DNA of 64,000 nucleotides from JABJMC01 sp964473745 (GCA_964473745.1 CAYYQE010000005.1:15931-79930); one strand, 5' to 3'; positions 21,031-29,213 are shown, counted from the first letter of the stretch. A program made the numbers and translations. The notes: a model not told the origin generated them from the letters alone.

Positions 21031-22236
21031 TGAAACGTTTTTTAACCATTTTGGTACTGCTTCTCATCGGGTTCTCGCTCGGGGGCCAAGTCGCGTGGGC
21101 GGATCGAGATGATGATGAAGCCGAATCTACGACCGAGGACACTGATGGTTCAGAGAATACCTTTGAGGAGAATGTGTCGGCGTGTGCGGAGAATTTTGGG
21201 AAATTTGTGATATCGCTCCTGGATACGATGATGTTTGAAGATTATTGGCAGGATTATTTTGTTAGAAATCGCTGCCAACAAGATGATATTTTTGCGCTAG
21301 ATGATGAAGCAGAAAACCTACTAGAAGAATTGCGAACTGAATACACAAAACAGTGTTCCAGTGAAGAAATCACCGAACTTCAAAACGATATTCGAATGAA
21401 TAAAATGGAAACTTATTTTGTGCGGCATATTGTGGAATTCAAAGAAAAAAGTACTTATAAAAAAGATGAAGAAGCGGCGCAAGCCGCGGCGGAGCAAAAA
21501 AGTGACACCCGTTATGTCGAGACTATTAGTGGTGGAACCGTTGTTGATACAACAAACATCCGCATAGAAATGAAAGAGCGTTATGTAGATAACAAAACTA
21601 GAAGTTGGGTCGAAACAGAGGAAGAAATGGACATTTTGATTGATGGTTTTTTATCTGATTATGAGCATCGTATCCCGCAATATTGGGGTTGTTCGGTTTC
21701 CCCGTGGGAAGAAGTTGCCGATAAAGCCAAAGAGTTGGCAGACACGATGGTGGCCTTAACTACCATGGGGGATTTGAAAGAGGGAGTAGCGGAAATTGCA
21801 CAAGAATATAAAGACGAAAAAGCAGAACGCCAAGCAGAAAAAGAGGCTCAGGGAGTCCAATCAGGCGGCGAAAAAGACTCTCCTCCAAAAGGACTAAAAG
21901 CGATTGGGGCTTTCTTTAAGAAATTTGTTCAAATTCGANNNNNNNNNNNNNNNNNNNNNNNNNNNNNNNNNNNNNNNNNNNNNNNNNNNNNNNNNNNNNN
22001 NNNNNNNNNNNNNNNNNNNNNNNNNNNNNNNNNNNNNNGGTTCGGTGATGTTGGCTGATTATTGGAAGTTATACAAAGTAAACTCAGGAGATATAACTAC
22101 GGATTTGGTGTTTGCAATTGATGAATTATCCGCGGTATTGCAAAATTCATCACAGGTCCCGAGCTTTTTACCAGGGCTCAAACAGGCTGCTAAAGAAATT
22201 CACAAAAAACAGGGGTCTGGAAAGGCGGGTGGTTAG
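21030..22236 (+). CDS. Exported protein, operon gene 5, interrupted by an assembly gap
   Basis: The start codon shares its A with the stop of the previous gene. Seen before the gap: a signal peptide (about 1-24, ending VAWA-DRD), an acidic linker, and a helical domain with Cys (ACAE, RCQQ, QCSS, GCSV). After the 100-N run a coding segment (from GSVMLADYW to SGKAGG) ends at a TAG at 22234-22236. The two halves are in different frames across exactly 100 Ns, which a placeholder gap of unknown size explains without a frameshift. They are treated here as one gene of unknown true length, with similar composition and no other start visible. The stop overlaps the convergent zinc-ribbon gene by 4 nt. 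No family recognised. Confidence 0.6.
21939..22038. other. Assembly gap (100 N)
   Basis: Exactly 100 undetermined bases, the usual scaffold placeholder. It interrupts the fifth gene of the giant-protein operon. The real missing length is unknown. Confidence 0.99.
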
Positions 22237-22502
22237 ACCCGTTGAATGCGTTCTTGGATTTGGGAATTAGTTACTATTTCGGCAATGGTTCCGGGGAAGG
22301 CTTTGCGAACTCGATTCACGCGAAAGGTTAGGCGCTTGATGCGAGCAACTTTGCGTTTGGCGGCTAGGGTTACGGGAATTTTTAAGTCCTCGTCATTTAG
22401 AGCCATCTCACGAATGGTGTTTTCGGTAGCCACCAAGCAGTACGGGCAGGTGGTGGCCTGTGAAGAGATGGCTTTGCAACAATTGATGCAATTGAAGAGC
22501 AT
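22233..22502 (-). CDS. Small zinc-ribbon protein
   Basis: 89 aa. Seen: CINC near the N-terminus and CPYC about 14 residues later, a four-Cys zinc-ribbon arrangement, followed by a basic, probably helical C-terminus rich in Arg, Lys and Val. Likely a zinc-binding regulator or nucleic-acid-associated protein (inference). It starts 17 nt after the stop of the upstream HTH gene on the same strand, so the two look like an operon. Its stop overlaps the convergent operon end by 4 nt. No SD. Confidence 0.65.
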   Translation of the reverse strand: MLFNCINCCKAISSQATTCPYCLVATENTIREMALNDEDLKIPVTLAAKRKVARIKRLTFRVNRVRKAFPGTIAEIVTNSQIQERIQRV

Positions 22503-22519
22503 AGGGAGAGCGAGGATTT

Positions 22520-22690
22520 TTAGGTAGAATAGTTGTCGAGAAACGCGTTTAGCGCTGCCTCGGTGATACGGTAGACCCGACCAACTTTGACCGCTTTAAG
22601 CTTTTTTTGCTTGATGAGTTTGAGAACCGTAAGGTGGTGGACTTGAAGCATGGTGGCCACCTGTTCGGCTGTGTAGAGTCGTGTGCCCAT
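22520..22690 (-). CDS. Excisionase-type helix-turn-helix DNA-binding protein, 56 aa
   Basis: Short gene found by reading the minus strand. The protein begins MGTRLYTAEQVATMLQVHHL and ends FLDNYST, with stop TAA. The pattern LYTAEQVATMLQV...TVLKLIKQKKLKAVKVGRVYRITEAAL fits the excisionase/MerR-like winged-helix family (short HTH proteins annotated as 'DNA binding domain, excisionase family'): helix-turn-helix, then a short wing with the G-R-x-Y/W-R motif. These act as recombination directionality factors or small regulators. No integrase is in view, so a regulator is as likely. A perfect palindrome lies in the upstream promoter region, suggesting autoregulation (inference). Confidence 0.85.
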   Translation of the reverse strand: MGTRLYTAEQVATMLQVHHLTVLKLIKQKKLKAVKVGRVYRITEAALNAFLDNYST

Positions 22691-22705
22691 ATCGTTTAGC
22701 GTGAG

Positions 22706-22740
22706 AATGGCGCGTTAGCCTAGTGGCTTTTTGCGCCGTT
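22706..22740 (-). promoter_or_regulatory. Hairpin in the leader of the HTH gene
   Basis: Arms AATGGCGC (22706-22713) and GCGCCGTT (22733-22740) pair over 8 bp with one G-U; an inner AGCC-TAGT-GGCT hairpin stacks inside. It lies 15 nt upstream of the HTH start codon on the transcribed strand. There is no U-tract, so it is more likely a translational or processing element than a terminator. Confidence 0.4.
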
Positions 22741-22854
22741 TAAAAGAGCGGGTCCGTGTTGTGGGTTTGGCGGGCGGGCATCGCGTTGGGCGCGAAGGTC
22801 GCGTTGGGTTTGCCGCGAACCAATGCCGGCACGTCTTCTGGATGAGTTAATTCT

Positions 22855-22879
22855 ATTATACTTTAGTTAACTAAATCAA
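22855..22879 (-). promoter_or_regulatory. Promoter -10 with 14-bp perfect palindrome (operator candidate)
   Basis: On the minus strand a perfect TATAAT (plus-strand 22855-22860) is followed upstream by the perfect palindrome TTTAGTTAACTAAA (22862-22875) and TTGATT (22874-22879). The 13-nt spacing is short for a standard -35, so the -35 call is weak. The palindrome abuts the -10 and would be a good autoregulatory site for the excisionase-like protein encoded 165 nt downstream (inference). Confidence 0.45.
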
Positions 22880-22977
22880 GTTTATTTTTTATTTGTTTTG
22901 TTGTGTTATGCGTTGTTTAATTTTATTAAATTCTATTAAATCCTCTTTAATCGTTAAGGGGAAGGGTTTTGTTATAA

Positions 22978-23045
22978 GTACCAAACGTTTGACATGTCGA
23001 TTTGAGCCTACCTGGAAAGATGGTATTCCTGTCAAGCTATGGTAC
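22978..23045 (+). repeat. Dispersed element, copy A (68 nt, conserved ends)
   Basis: Begins with GTAC and ends with GTAC. Just inside are ACGTTTGACATG (22985-22996) and GTCAAGCTATGGTAC (23031-23045). Copy B has the same 12-mer left end, 14 of 15 bases at the right end and exactly the same 34-nt spacing, while the middle matches at only about 15 of 34 positions. TTGAC and GTCAA are mutually inverted, so the ends form a broken inverted repeat. Confidence 0.65.
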
Positions 23046-23138
23046 GAGGGGTCTATTCAGAGTCATAAAAATGGGTCCTAATAAACGTTTTTTTGCTTTT
23101 CGTGCTTTGTGCTTTCTGTGCGAATTTCGGATAAATTT

Positions 23139-23258
23139 ATTTTATAACTTGAGAAAATTAATGTTAACACCACTAAAATCCCTCCTTATCGTACGTTACG
23201 TTTGACATGACAATTCCCCGCCAGGTTCAAATGTGTCATACGAGTCAAGCTATTGTAC
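23139..23258 (+). repeat. Dispersed element, copy B with left flank
   Basis: The core 23191-23258 (GTAC...TTTGAC...GTCAAG...GTAC) matches copy A. Bases 23139-23229 also match the right-hand end of the window (63910-64000) without any indel, about 81 of 91 identical, including a 28-nt block fully conserved (it contains CGTACGTTACGTTTGAC). The same orientation and gapless match 40.8 kb apart indicate a true repeat family. Confidence 0.8.
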
Positions 23259-23385
23259 CTATGCAAAAAGACATCCCCCAAAGCTCCCGGCGTTTAGTTT
23301 GCGGCGTCTGGGCGCTGGAGTCTGGCGTCTGGCGCCTGGAGTTTGGCGCCTGGAGTTTGGCGCCGGCCTCCGCCCGCCGCGTGCG

Positions 23386-23736
23386 TTACTCCTCAAAATG
23401 CCCTAAGCATGTGCTGTCTTCTACCTGATAAAAATCAACGATCGGGTGAACGTACGGGTGGATTTTACTAATTTCATGAAGAAGGGCTTCTTTGCGCTGG
23501 ATGGGGATAAATGTCTCGATACGCTCTTCTTCCTGAAGTTCAATTTTGTCGGTTTGGCCAATTAGGGCGCGCGGACCAACTAGAGACCGAGAACGACGGA
23601 TCCCCTTCATGCTAAAGGAATAAAATTCGTATTTAGCAGTTTGCCCGGCGTAAATATCAGAAAGGATTTCGCGCAGCAAGTAAGAATGATCGCTGGGGAC
23701 GTAAATTACGACCTTGAGAAATTTCTTAGGATTCAT
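23386..23736 (-). CDS. Divergent YqfO/NIF3-C-like (COG3323-type) protein
   Basis: 116 aa. Resembles the protein at 57738-58082: KVVIYVP..HSYLLREILSD near the start, then a Y-x-F-YSFSMKG segment in place of NYDSCSFSS, EEERIET, and HPYVHPIVDFYQV in place of HPYEEPAIDVYPL. The family is a CutA/PII-like ferredoxin fold found alone or inserted in NIF3 proteins, of unknown biochemical role. This copy has lost the conserved Gly-rich loop and the EEPA motif, so it may have a changed ligand or be degenerating. Alone on its strand; no SD. Confidence in homology rests on the paralogue comparison. Confidence 0.65.
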   Translation of the reverse strand: MNPKKFLKVVIYVPSDHSYLLREILSDIYAGQTAKYEFYSFSMKGIRRSRSLVGPRALIGQTDKIELQEEERIETFIPIQRKEALLHEISKIHPYVHPIVDFYQVEDSTCLGHFEE

Positions 23737-23818
23737 GGAGGTTCGCTAAGGTGGACAGTTTACGTCGCGTACTATTATCCTGCAAAATTCCTCGTGATTT
23801 TAAACGAGTTCGTGCTGT

Positions 23819-23835
23819 TTTTAACCTGTTATTTG
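23819..23835 (+). repeat. 17-nt word shared with 1183-1199
   Basis: TTTTAACCTGTTATTTG occurs here and, identically, upstream of the giant gene. Both lie in intergenic DNA. Too short to classify. Confidence 0.5.
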
Positions 23836-23903
23836 TGTTGTTAAAGACTTAACATCACTGGCCAGGCGAGGTGAGGCGAGGGCGAGGCGGCTAGAGCTAG
23901 GCT

Positions 23904-23936
23904 GGGTGGCGGGCTAGGCGGGGCCAGGGGGCCGGG
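23904..23936 (+). other. G-quadruplex-type motif beside the cyclase gene
   Basis: Five runs of three or more G separated by loops of 4, 6, 3 and 2 nt lie on the plus strand, ending four bases before the stop of the minus-strand cyclase gene. The motif satisfies the usual G3+N1-7 rule. It sits in a locally G-rich, AGGCG-repeating stretch (about 23860-23940) unlike the AT-richer average. Confidence 0.5.
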
Positions 23937-23940
23937 CCGT

Positions 23941-26010
23941 CTATTTATGATCGAGCGTCCAAGTAGCATCCCAACCCTGTGGTGGATTAGCTTTAAAGTG
24001 CTGGCAACGCGTGATGTAGGTTTGAGTGGGGCCGTCGTTTGGCGCCAGCTTTAAAATTTCTTGGAACCGCTTCTCGGCTTCGGCAAACTTTTGATTACGA
24101 TAATACTCAATAGCCTGGTGAAATTGCTCAACAATGGCACGATGCTGGTCAGTAAGCTGTCCTTTGACAGCGATAAGTTCATAAACATCAACTGGTTCAT
24201 CCTTCCCTTTTACCCGTAACTTATCAAGGCGACGAAGATCAAAAGCATCGCCTAATCCGGCCACCGTAGCACCTGGAATCATAATATGCGTACCATATTC
24301 TTTATTAGCGCTTTCCAAACGTGCTCCCAGGTTCACAATGTCCCCCATCACAGTGTAGTCGAATCGTTCCTGCGATCCCACATTACCAGCAATCACTTCA
24401 CCGGTGGAAAGGCCCACCCGGAAATTTAAAAGTGGTTTGTTTTCGGCCTGCCATTTCGTATGCAATCCAGTGAGGGCCGCTCGACAGGCGAGGGCACTCT
24501 TGGCCGCCATAATCGCATGATCTGGTTGATCAAGTGGTGCTCCCCAAAACGCCATAATTGCATCACCTTCAAATTTATTTAGATTTCCCTCATTCTGCAA
24601 AATCACGCCGGCCATCACCTCAAAATATTCATTTAGCTGGGCCACTAACGCCTCTGGTTCAACCTGCTCGGAAAAATGCGTAAAGTCGGCAATATCAGAG
24701 AAGAAAACAGTAATAATACGCTTTTCTCCGCCCAATTTAAGGGCCGCGGGATTATCAAGAATCTTGTTAGCGAGATCTTTGTTCACGTATTTCCCAAACG
24801 CGCCCTTGATCCGGGTTTTTTCTTTAATTTCAGTCATATATTTAAACAAAGTAGTCCCTAAATACGCGGCCAACAACGCCAGGGTCGGATAAACTAAATT
24901 CAAAATCAGTCCGTAATCAAAAAACACTCCACCGGAAAGCTGATGCCCCGTAATTATGACAGCAGTAGCCGCCACTCCCCCCAAAACCGGCAAAAACATC
25001 ACTCCGGCCACTAGGACAAACGTCAAAAAGGCGATCAACAAAGCCTGCGCAGTTACAGATTGCTCAAGGAGATAGTTTTCCTCGAGAATGGTTTGGATTT
25101 CATTGGCACGAATTTCTACACCAGGCATTAAATACAAAGGAGATGTTGGGGTCGAGTAATTATCATTTAAACGGGTGGCTGTCGCCCCAATTAAAACAAT
25201 TTTACCCTCTAAATCGACTCCTTCTAAATATCCGTTGTAGGCATCTACAAAAGGAACCATCTTATAACTGTATGGAGGAGCGGCGTAATTAATTAATATT
25301 TCTTCATCTGTTTCGGGCACAACCCCGTCTTTATATAATTCAACAACTTTTGTCCCAAAATCTCCGCTCCACTCCCCTTCCTCTTCACTATAAAATTTCG
25401 TGTAAACCCGTCTCAAAACATCGTCCTCATCTAAATATGCTTTTACCCAAGCCAACTCACTGTTATCTCTAAATTCCTCCAGAGGCAAAATTGAATTAGT
25501 AACTATATTTGTTTTTTCGGTCGTTTGTGAATCAGCTATCAAAATAATGTTGTCGTATTGTTCTAGGACTTCACCAAATTCTTGATCATCAGGGTGGGGG
25601 GTCTCTATATAATCATAAGTTGCCTTAAAAGCATCCTCGTAAGAAAAATTTTCACTCATTAGCGTTTGAAGATCACCTTCACTTATTCCTTCGGATGGCT
25701 CAGAAAAAATAACATCCATTGCAATAACTTTGGCTCCATTTTCCTCTAAATTTTTTATAGCTTCAGAATAATAAGATCTATCCCAATCCTGCCACTTTCC
25801 TAACCCTTCCTCCTCATCTAGAGAATTTTCATCAATCGCCACAATCACAATATCCTCACTAGCCTCATTTCGATCATATAAGTGATTGGTAAGTTTAAGC
25901 TGCCACTTGTTTAACGGGTTCCACGCCGCCAGGGCCGTAAACAGAATTGTAGTTACGACAGTGATTAGAAGGGCAACTCCTAATTTTTTAATTAGTTTTT
26001 GTTTTTTCAT
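23941..26010 (-). CDS. CHASE2-domain class III adenylate/guanylate cyclase with TPR tail
   Basis: Membrane-bound nucleotide cyclase, 689 aa, making cyclic AMP or GMP from an extracellular cue. Seen: TM helix about 11-29; extracellular CHASE2 domain about 35-310 (IVIVAIDENSL, GAKVIAMDVIFSEP, VLIGATATRLND); three TM segments about 325-400; catalytic domain about 425-620 with metal Asp residues in FFSDIADFT (about 438) and KFEGDAIMAFWG (about 483), and VMGDIVNLGARLES supplying the transition-state Asn/Arg. The Lys/Asp pair (NKFEGD, VMGD) favours ATP, so adenylate cyclase is likelier. A C-terminal TPR-like hairpin (about 625-675) may bind a partner. Complete. No cAMP receptor is visible nearby. 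Promoter at 26017-26045 suggests a leaderless or nearly leaderless mRNA. Confidence 0.92.
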   Translation of the reverse strand: MKKQKLIKKLGVALLITVVTTILFTALAAWNPLNKWQLKLTNHLYDRNEASEDIVIVAIDENSLDEEEGLGKWQDWDRSYYSEAIKNLEENGAKVIAMDVIFSEPSEGISEGDLQTLMSENFSYEDAFKATYDYIETPHPDDQEFGEVLEQYDNIILIADSQTTEKTNIVTNSILPLEEFRDNSELAWVKAYLDEDDVLRRVYTKFYSEEEGEWSGDFGTKVVELYKDGVVPETDEEILINYAAPPYSYKMVPFVDAYNGYLEGVDLEGKIVLIGATATRLNDNYSTPTSPLYLMPGVEIRANEIQTILEENYLLEQSVTAQALLIAFLTFVLVAGVMFLPVLGGVAATAVIITGHQLSGGVFFDYGLILNLVYPTLALLAAYLGTTLFKYMTEIKEKTRIKGAFGKYVNKDLANKILDNPAALKLGGEKRIITVFFSDIADFTHFSEQVEPEALVAQLNEYFEVMAGVILQNEGNLNKFEGDAIMAFWGAPLDQPDHAIMAAKSALACRAALTGLHTKWQAENKPLLNFRVGLSTGEVIAGNVGSQERFDYTVMGDIVNLGARLESANKEYGTHIMIPGATVAGLGDAFDLRRLDKLRVKGKDEPVDVYELIAVKGQLTDQHRAIVEQFHQAIEYYRNQKFAEAEKRFQEILKLAPNDGPTQTYITRCQHFKANPPQGWDATWTLDHK

Positions 26011-26016
26011 CTTATG

Positions 26017-26045
26017 ATTATACCATAAAAGAACCCTTTTAGCTA
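26017..26045 (-). promoter_or_regulatory. Extended -10 promoter of the cyclase gene (near-leaderless)
   Basis: On the minus strand TAGCTA-N17-TATAAT with TGG directly before the -10 (extended -10). The -10 ends 6 nt before the ATG, so transcription should start at or almost at the start codon. The -35 overlaps the stop codon of the upstream gene. It resembles the promoters at 34874-34902 and 47737-47765. Confidence 0.6.
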
Positions 26046-29000
26046 GACCTCTCCTCCATCAAAGCCATGGTTCTTTCAACTTCTCCACTCATAGCATCAC
26101 GAGCGGCTTGTAAATCTTCAGCAAGTTTTACCTCGGGACTAACTCGTCGACGTCGGCGTAATCCAGCCACTCCGGCTAGAGCGAAAACTCCGGCTAGCGG
26201 TAAGTAAGGATTTCCTTCGCCGTTTGATCCGGTGCTGCAACCTTCGCCACAGGTCCCATTGTTATCGTCGTCATCGTCCGCCGTGTCATTATTGTCATCA
26301 TCGTCTGTGTCAACGCTCGAATCATCATCGTCACCTCCAGTGTCATATATTTCATCAATCTCATCTTGAATGTCTGGATTGTTAGATGATTCAAATTCAC
26401 CGGTTTCGTCATTAACAGTTAATTTATCACCAACTCCAAGGGTGATTTCATTTCCTTCTTCATCAGTAACTGTAACTTCATGATCACCTTCTTCGTCGAG
26501 AACGGTAATAACAGTGGTTCCATCTACGGTATTCGTTACAAATTCTACACTGGTTCCACTAATCCCTGTAAGAATTCCCGCTTCATTAACCACATTAATA
26601 ATCGGTCCATCATTTCGGTCGACAACTAAACGACCTACGTCAAATCCTTGTTCAACTAAGTAATTAATCCAGGCTTCTTCATTTTCGTCTTCATCATAAT
26701 CAATCACAACATTTTCAGTTTCGCCATTTCCTAAAATTTCGTTAACGTCGCCTTCGGCTTCGCCAATTGGAGCGTCATCACAAGCTTCATCCCAGGCTTC
26801 TTCGCCCTCGAGGTCGCAAAGAACGAGATTGTCACAATCCATATCCTCGCCTTCGATTCTTTCAACTGCGTCAGGATTGTAGTCAGGGTCGGAATCATTA
26901 CAATCACCGGCAACTTCCACAACTTCATCGCAAGTTTCGATTTCACTGCCAGCTCCATAGCCATCGCCATCGTTATCGGCGTAACCAGTGTTCATGTCTA
27001 CGGCGCCCGCTTGAGCATCGTTATCGCAGTTCCAATCTACAGCGTCACAAAGTTCATCGGCTCCAGGATTGATGTCATAATTGGTGTCATCGCAGTCGGT
27101 TCCATATGGTTCAGCTTCATACCCATCACCATCATCGTCATATTCACATTCATCAGGCAAAACTTCATCACAATTTAAATCTTCTTCGTCAGATGGATCA
27201 TTCCAGCAATCAACTTCGTAGGGTGAACCGGGGAAGGCGTAGGGGTCAGTGTCAACGCAGTCGCTATCTACCAGAGCGGTAAAGTAGCCGTCAGGGCCAC
27301 AAGCAATTTGTGAAAGATTGTCACCGTACCCATCACCGTCGTAATCATAATAATAAGTGGAGAGTGGGAGGCCTTGGTCCGCGTAATCTAGTTCGCAATC
27401 TTCTAAGTCGCCATCACAAACTTCGGTAGCCCCGGAATAAACACCGGAGTCACCGTCGTCGCAATCGGTATCAGTATTGGCGTAACCAACAGGAGCGCCA
27501 GCTTCACATAATGAAACTGCTATACCAGCTCCTTCGCCGTCACCATCATTGTCTGCGTAATAATCAGCGTAATTCCAAACTCCGCTATCAGCGTCGTTAC
27601 AGTCGGTGCTGACAGCTGAATAACCAGAAGGTGCAGTTTCGGCACAAACTGAAACCGCGGTTCCAGCTCCACGCCCGTCACCATCTCCATCGACGTAGTA
27701 ATCATTGTAATCCCAAGCGAATGGGTCGGCGTCATCACAGTCAGTGTCGACATCGGAATAGCCAGAAGGGGCGCTCGCCGCACAAATTGCAACCGCAGCA
27801 CCCGCACCATAACCCTCGCCATCGGCATCGACGTAGTAGTCGGAGGTAACTTGCACAGAAGGATCAGTATCATCGCAATCATCAGCTTCGCAGGCTCCGT
27901 CAGCGTCGGCATCGGTGCAGGCTCCGGTGGCGGGGATGTAGGCTACTGCTGTGGCACCATGGGCGGCACAATAAGAGGACCCATCCCAGGTATAAGCACT
28001 TAAATCTAAACCAAAAACTTCACCAGCACCACCATTGGCTACATACATCATAGTTGCGTCTGACGTGTCATCGACAGTCATAACATCGGCTACATTAATA
28101 GTGTCGGCGTGAGTTTCGGAACCAAGGGAAGTTAAAGTGTAACCAGAAACATCAAAAAACTCTATTTCGGTGGAATAATAATAACCAGCTACAGCCAACT
28201 CTGTATCTCCGGTATAGGAATTGGTATATAAAAGTAAATCAGCTGGGGCTACTGCAAAACTTACTGAATCTACTTCTGATGGAGTAGCGGCATTTATATC
28301 TACCACTACCACTTCAAAACCCATGCCATCAGCAATAAAAGCGTACCCATTATCGCGATCAATAACTACGTCTGTAGGATAAGTCATGCTAGCCGAGAAC
28401 TCTACTGATCCGTCGGATAAATCTATAATTTCATAACCCGTGGACTCTAATAAAACAACTCCACGTCCCGTCCCAGCCTCATCAGTGGCAAAGGCCTGCA
28501 CATCATAACCAGAATAATCATAGGTAGTACAAGTACCCCCGTCTTCGGGGTCAGCACATAAATCCGCGGCATCTGCTCTAGCTAAAGCCACACTACCGGT
28601 ATTTGGATCTTGCTTAACTTTTTCGGGATCATTGCCAAGAGCATTAATTGCGCTGGTCGGCGAGCCGCCAGTTGGGTCACTAATACTCAGAATTCCCTCA
28701 CTACCAGTGTCACCACTAACATCATAATAAGCTAATAATACATTTCCCCCATTCTCATCATAAAGTACTGATCGAGCTGACCCATAAGTTGTTCCGGTCG
28801 GGAATAAACTAGAATCTAATAAAGTGGTGGTTCCGTCATCCAAATTTGTTATAGCTGGCCCGTCAACAGATTTCACAAATAAATAATCTGTCGCATTTGC
28901 TTCGTGAGCTGCTAGAGCTAAACCACCAATAAAAGTTGCTTTTACTAAAGTCCCGGTGGAGGGTAGAACCCACTCTGCCTCGGACGCTTTTAAAGCGTTA

Positions 29001-29146
29001 CGGAGATTTTCCCGAAATCCTTGCCCTAAGTCTTTAAGAGTTCTTAAACTACCTTCATTAACTTTGCTAGAAATCCATTGCCCAAGACGCTCAAATGTAG
29101 TTTGATCATTTTCGGGACGGCTACCTTCTGGTGCTACTTTGCCCAT
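26039..29146 (-). CDS. Secreted or anchored protein with beta-propeller-like region and MopE-type metal-motif repeats
   Basis: 1035 aa. Seen: unusual 65-residue hydrophilic N-terminus, then a hydrophobic segment (about 66-86, GGLALAAHEANA) that could be a signal peptide or anchor; an LVIVD/beta-propeller-like region about 90-430; seven Asp/Cys repeats about 430-800 with the DCDDTDP core and DxDGxG loops, matching the 'putative metal-binding motif' seen in the copper-binding protein MopE (PF11617-type); an acidic region about 800-960; and a C-terminal TCGEGCSTG, hydrophobic LPLAGVFALAGVAGL, RRRRR signature like MYXO-CTERM-type sorting tails, but followed by a further 35-residue helical tail instead of ending. 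Probably a surface calcium or metal-binding protein (inference). The long N-terminus may mean the true start is internal, though no SD helps decide. Confidence 0.8.
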   Translation of the reverse strand: MGKVAPEGSRPENDQTTFERLGQWISSKVNEGSLRTLKDLGQGFRENLRNALKASEAEWVLPSTGTLVKATFIGGLALAAHEANATDYLFVKSVDGPAITNLDDGTTTLLDSSLFPTGTTYGSARSVLYDENGGNVLLAYYDVSGDTGSEGILSISDPTGGSPTSAINALGNDPEKVKQDPNTGSVALARADAADLCADPEDGGTCTTYDYSGYDVQAFATDEAGTGRGVVLLESTGYEIIDLSDGSVEFSASMTYPTDVVIDRDNGYAFIADGMGFEVVVVDINAATPSEVDSVSFAVAPADLLLYTNSYTGDTELAVAGYYYSTEIEFFDVSGYTLTSLGSETHADTINVADVMTVDDTSDATMMYVANGGAGEVFGLDLSAYTWDGSSYCAAHGATAVAYIPATGACTDADADGACEADDCDDTDPSVQVTSDYYVDADGEGYGAGAAVAICAASAPSGYSDVDTDCDDADPFAWDYNDYYVDGDGDGRGAGTAVSVCAETAPSGYSAVSTDCNDADSGVWNYADYYADNDGDGEGAGIAVSLCEAGAPVGYANTDTDCDDGDSGVYSGATEVCDGDLEDCELDYADQGLPLSTYYYDYDGDGYGDNLSQIACGPDGYFTALVDSDCVDTDPYAFPGSPYEVDCWNDPSDEEDLNCDEVLPDECEYDDDGDGYEAEPYGTDCDDTNYDINPGADELCDAVDWNCDNDAQAGAVDMNTGYADNDGDGYGAGSEIETCDEVVEVAGDCNDSDPDYNPDAVERIEGEDMDCDNLVLCDLEGEEAWDEACDDAPIGEAEGDVNEILGNGETENVVIDYDEDENEEAWINYLVEQGFDVGRLVVDRNDGPIINVVNEAGILTGISGTSVEFVTNTVDGTTVITVLDEEGDHEVTVTDEEGNEITLGVGDKLTVNDETGEFESSNNPDIQDEIDEIYDTGGDDDDSSVDTDDDDNNDTADDDDDNNGTCGEGCSTGSNGEGNPYLPLAGVFALAGVAGLRRRRRVSPEVKLAEDLQAARDAMSGEVERTMALMEERSS

Positions 29147-29183
29147 ATACTAAAGAATTATACCTAATATAATAAGGCGATTG

Positions 29184-29213
29184 ATTTTAACACGATTTTT
29201 TCGCTTCTGTCAA
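29184..29213 (-). promoter_or_regulatory. Promoter of the MopE-like gene
   Basis: On the minus strand, TTGACA (29208-29213) - 18 nt - TAAAAT (29184-29189); transcription would start about 30 nt before the ATG at 29146. A second TATAAT lies nearer the start codon, 11 nt before the ATG, without a clear -35. The -35 abuts the stop codon of the upstream pseudopilin gene. Confidence 0.55.

Larger units (their letters stand above)
22691..23385. other. Non-coding region with dispersed-element copies and G-rich tandem repeats
   Basis: No supported gene. Contents: the HTH leader and promoter (22706-22879); GC-rich repeats of a GCGTTGGG/GCGCGAAGGT type about 22780-22830; two dispersed-element copies (22978-23045 and 23139-23258); and a tandem CTGGAGTTTGGCGC-type repeat about 23300-23365. 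Short ORFs here (for example 22893-23081) overlap the repeats and look non-coding. Confidence 0.6.

Noticed and set aside
21030..22236. A frameshift in the fifth giant-operon gene.
   Set aside because: The change of frame occurs only across 100 Ns of unknown true length, so it is better treated as a gap artefact.
22893..23428. Short ORFs in the 22.9-23.4 kb region.
   Set aside because: They overlap repeat copies and tandem G-rich DNA, show no protein-like composition and differ in frame between repeat copies.
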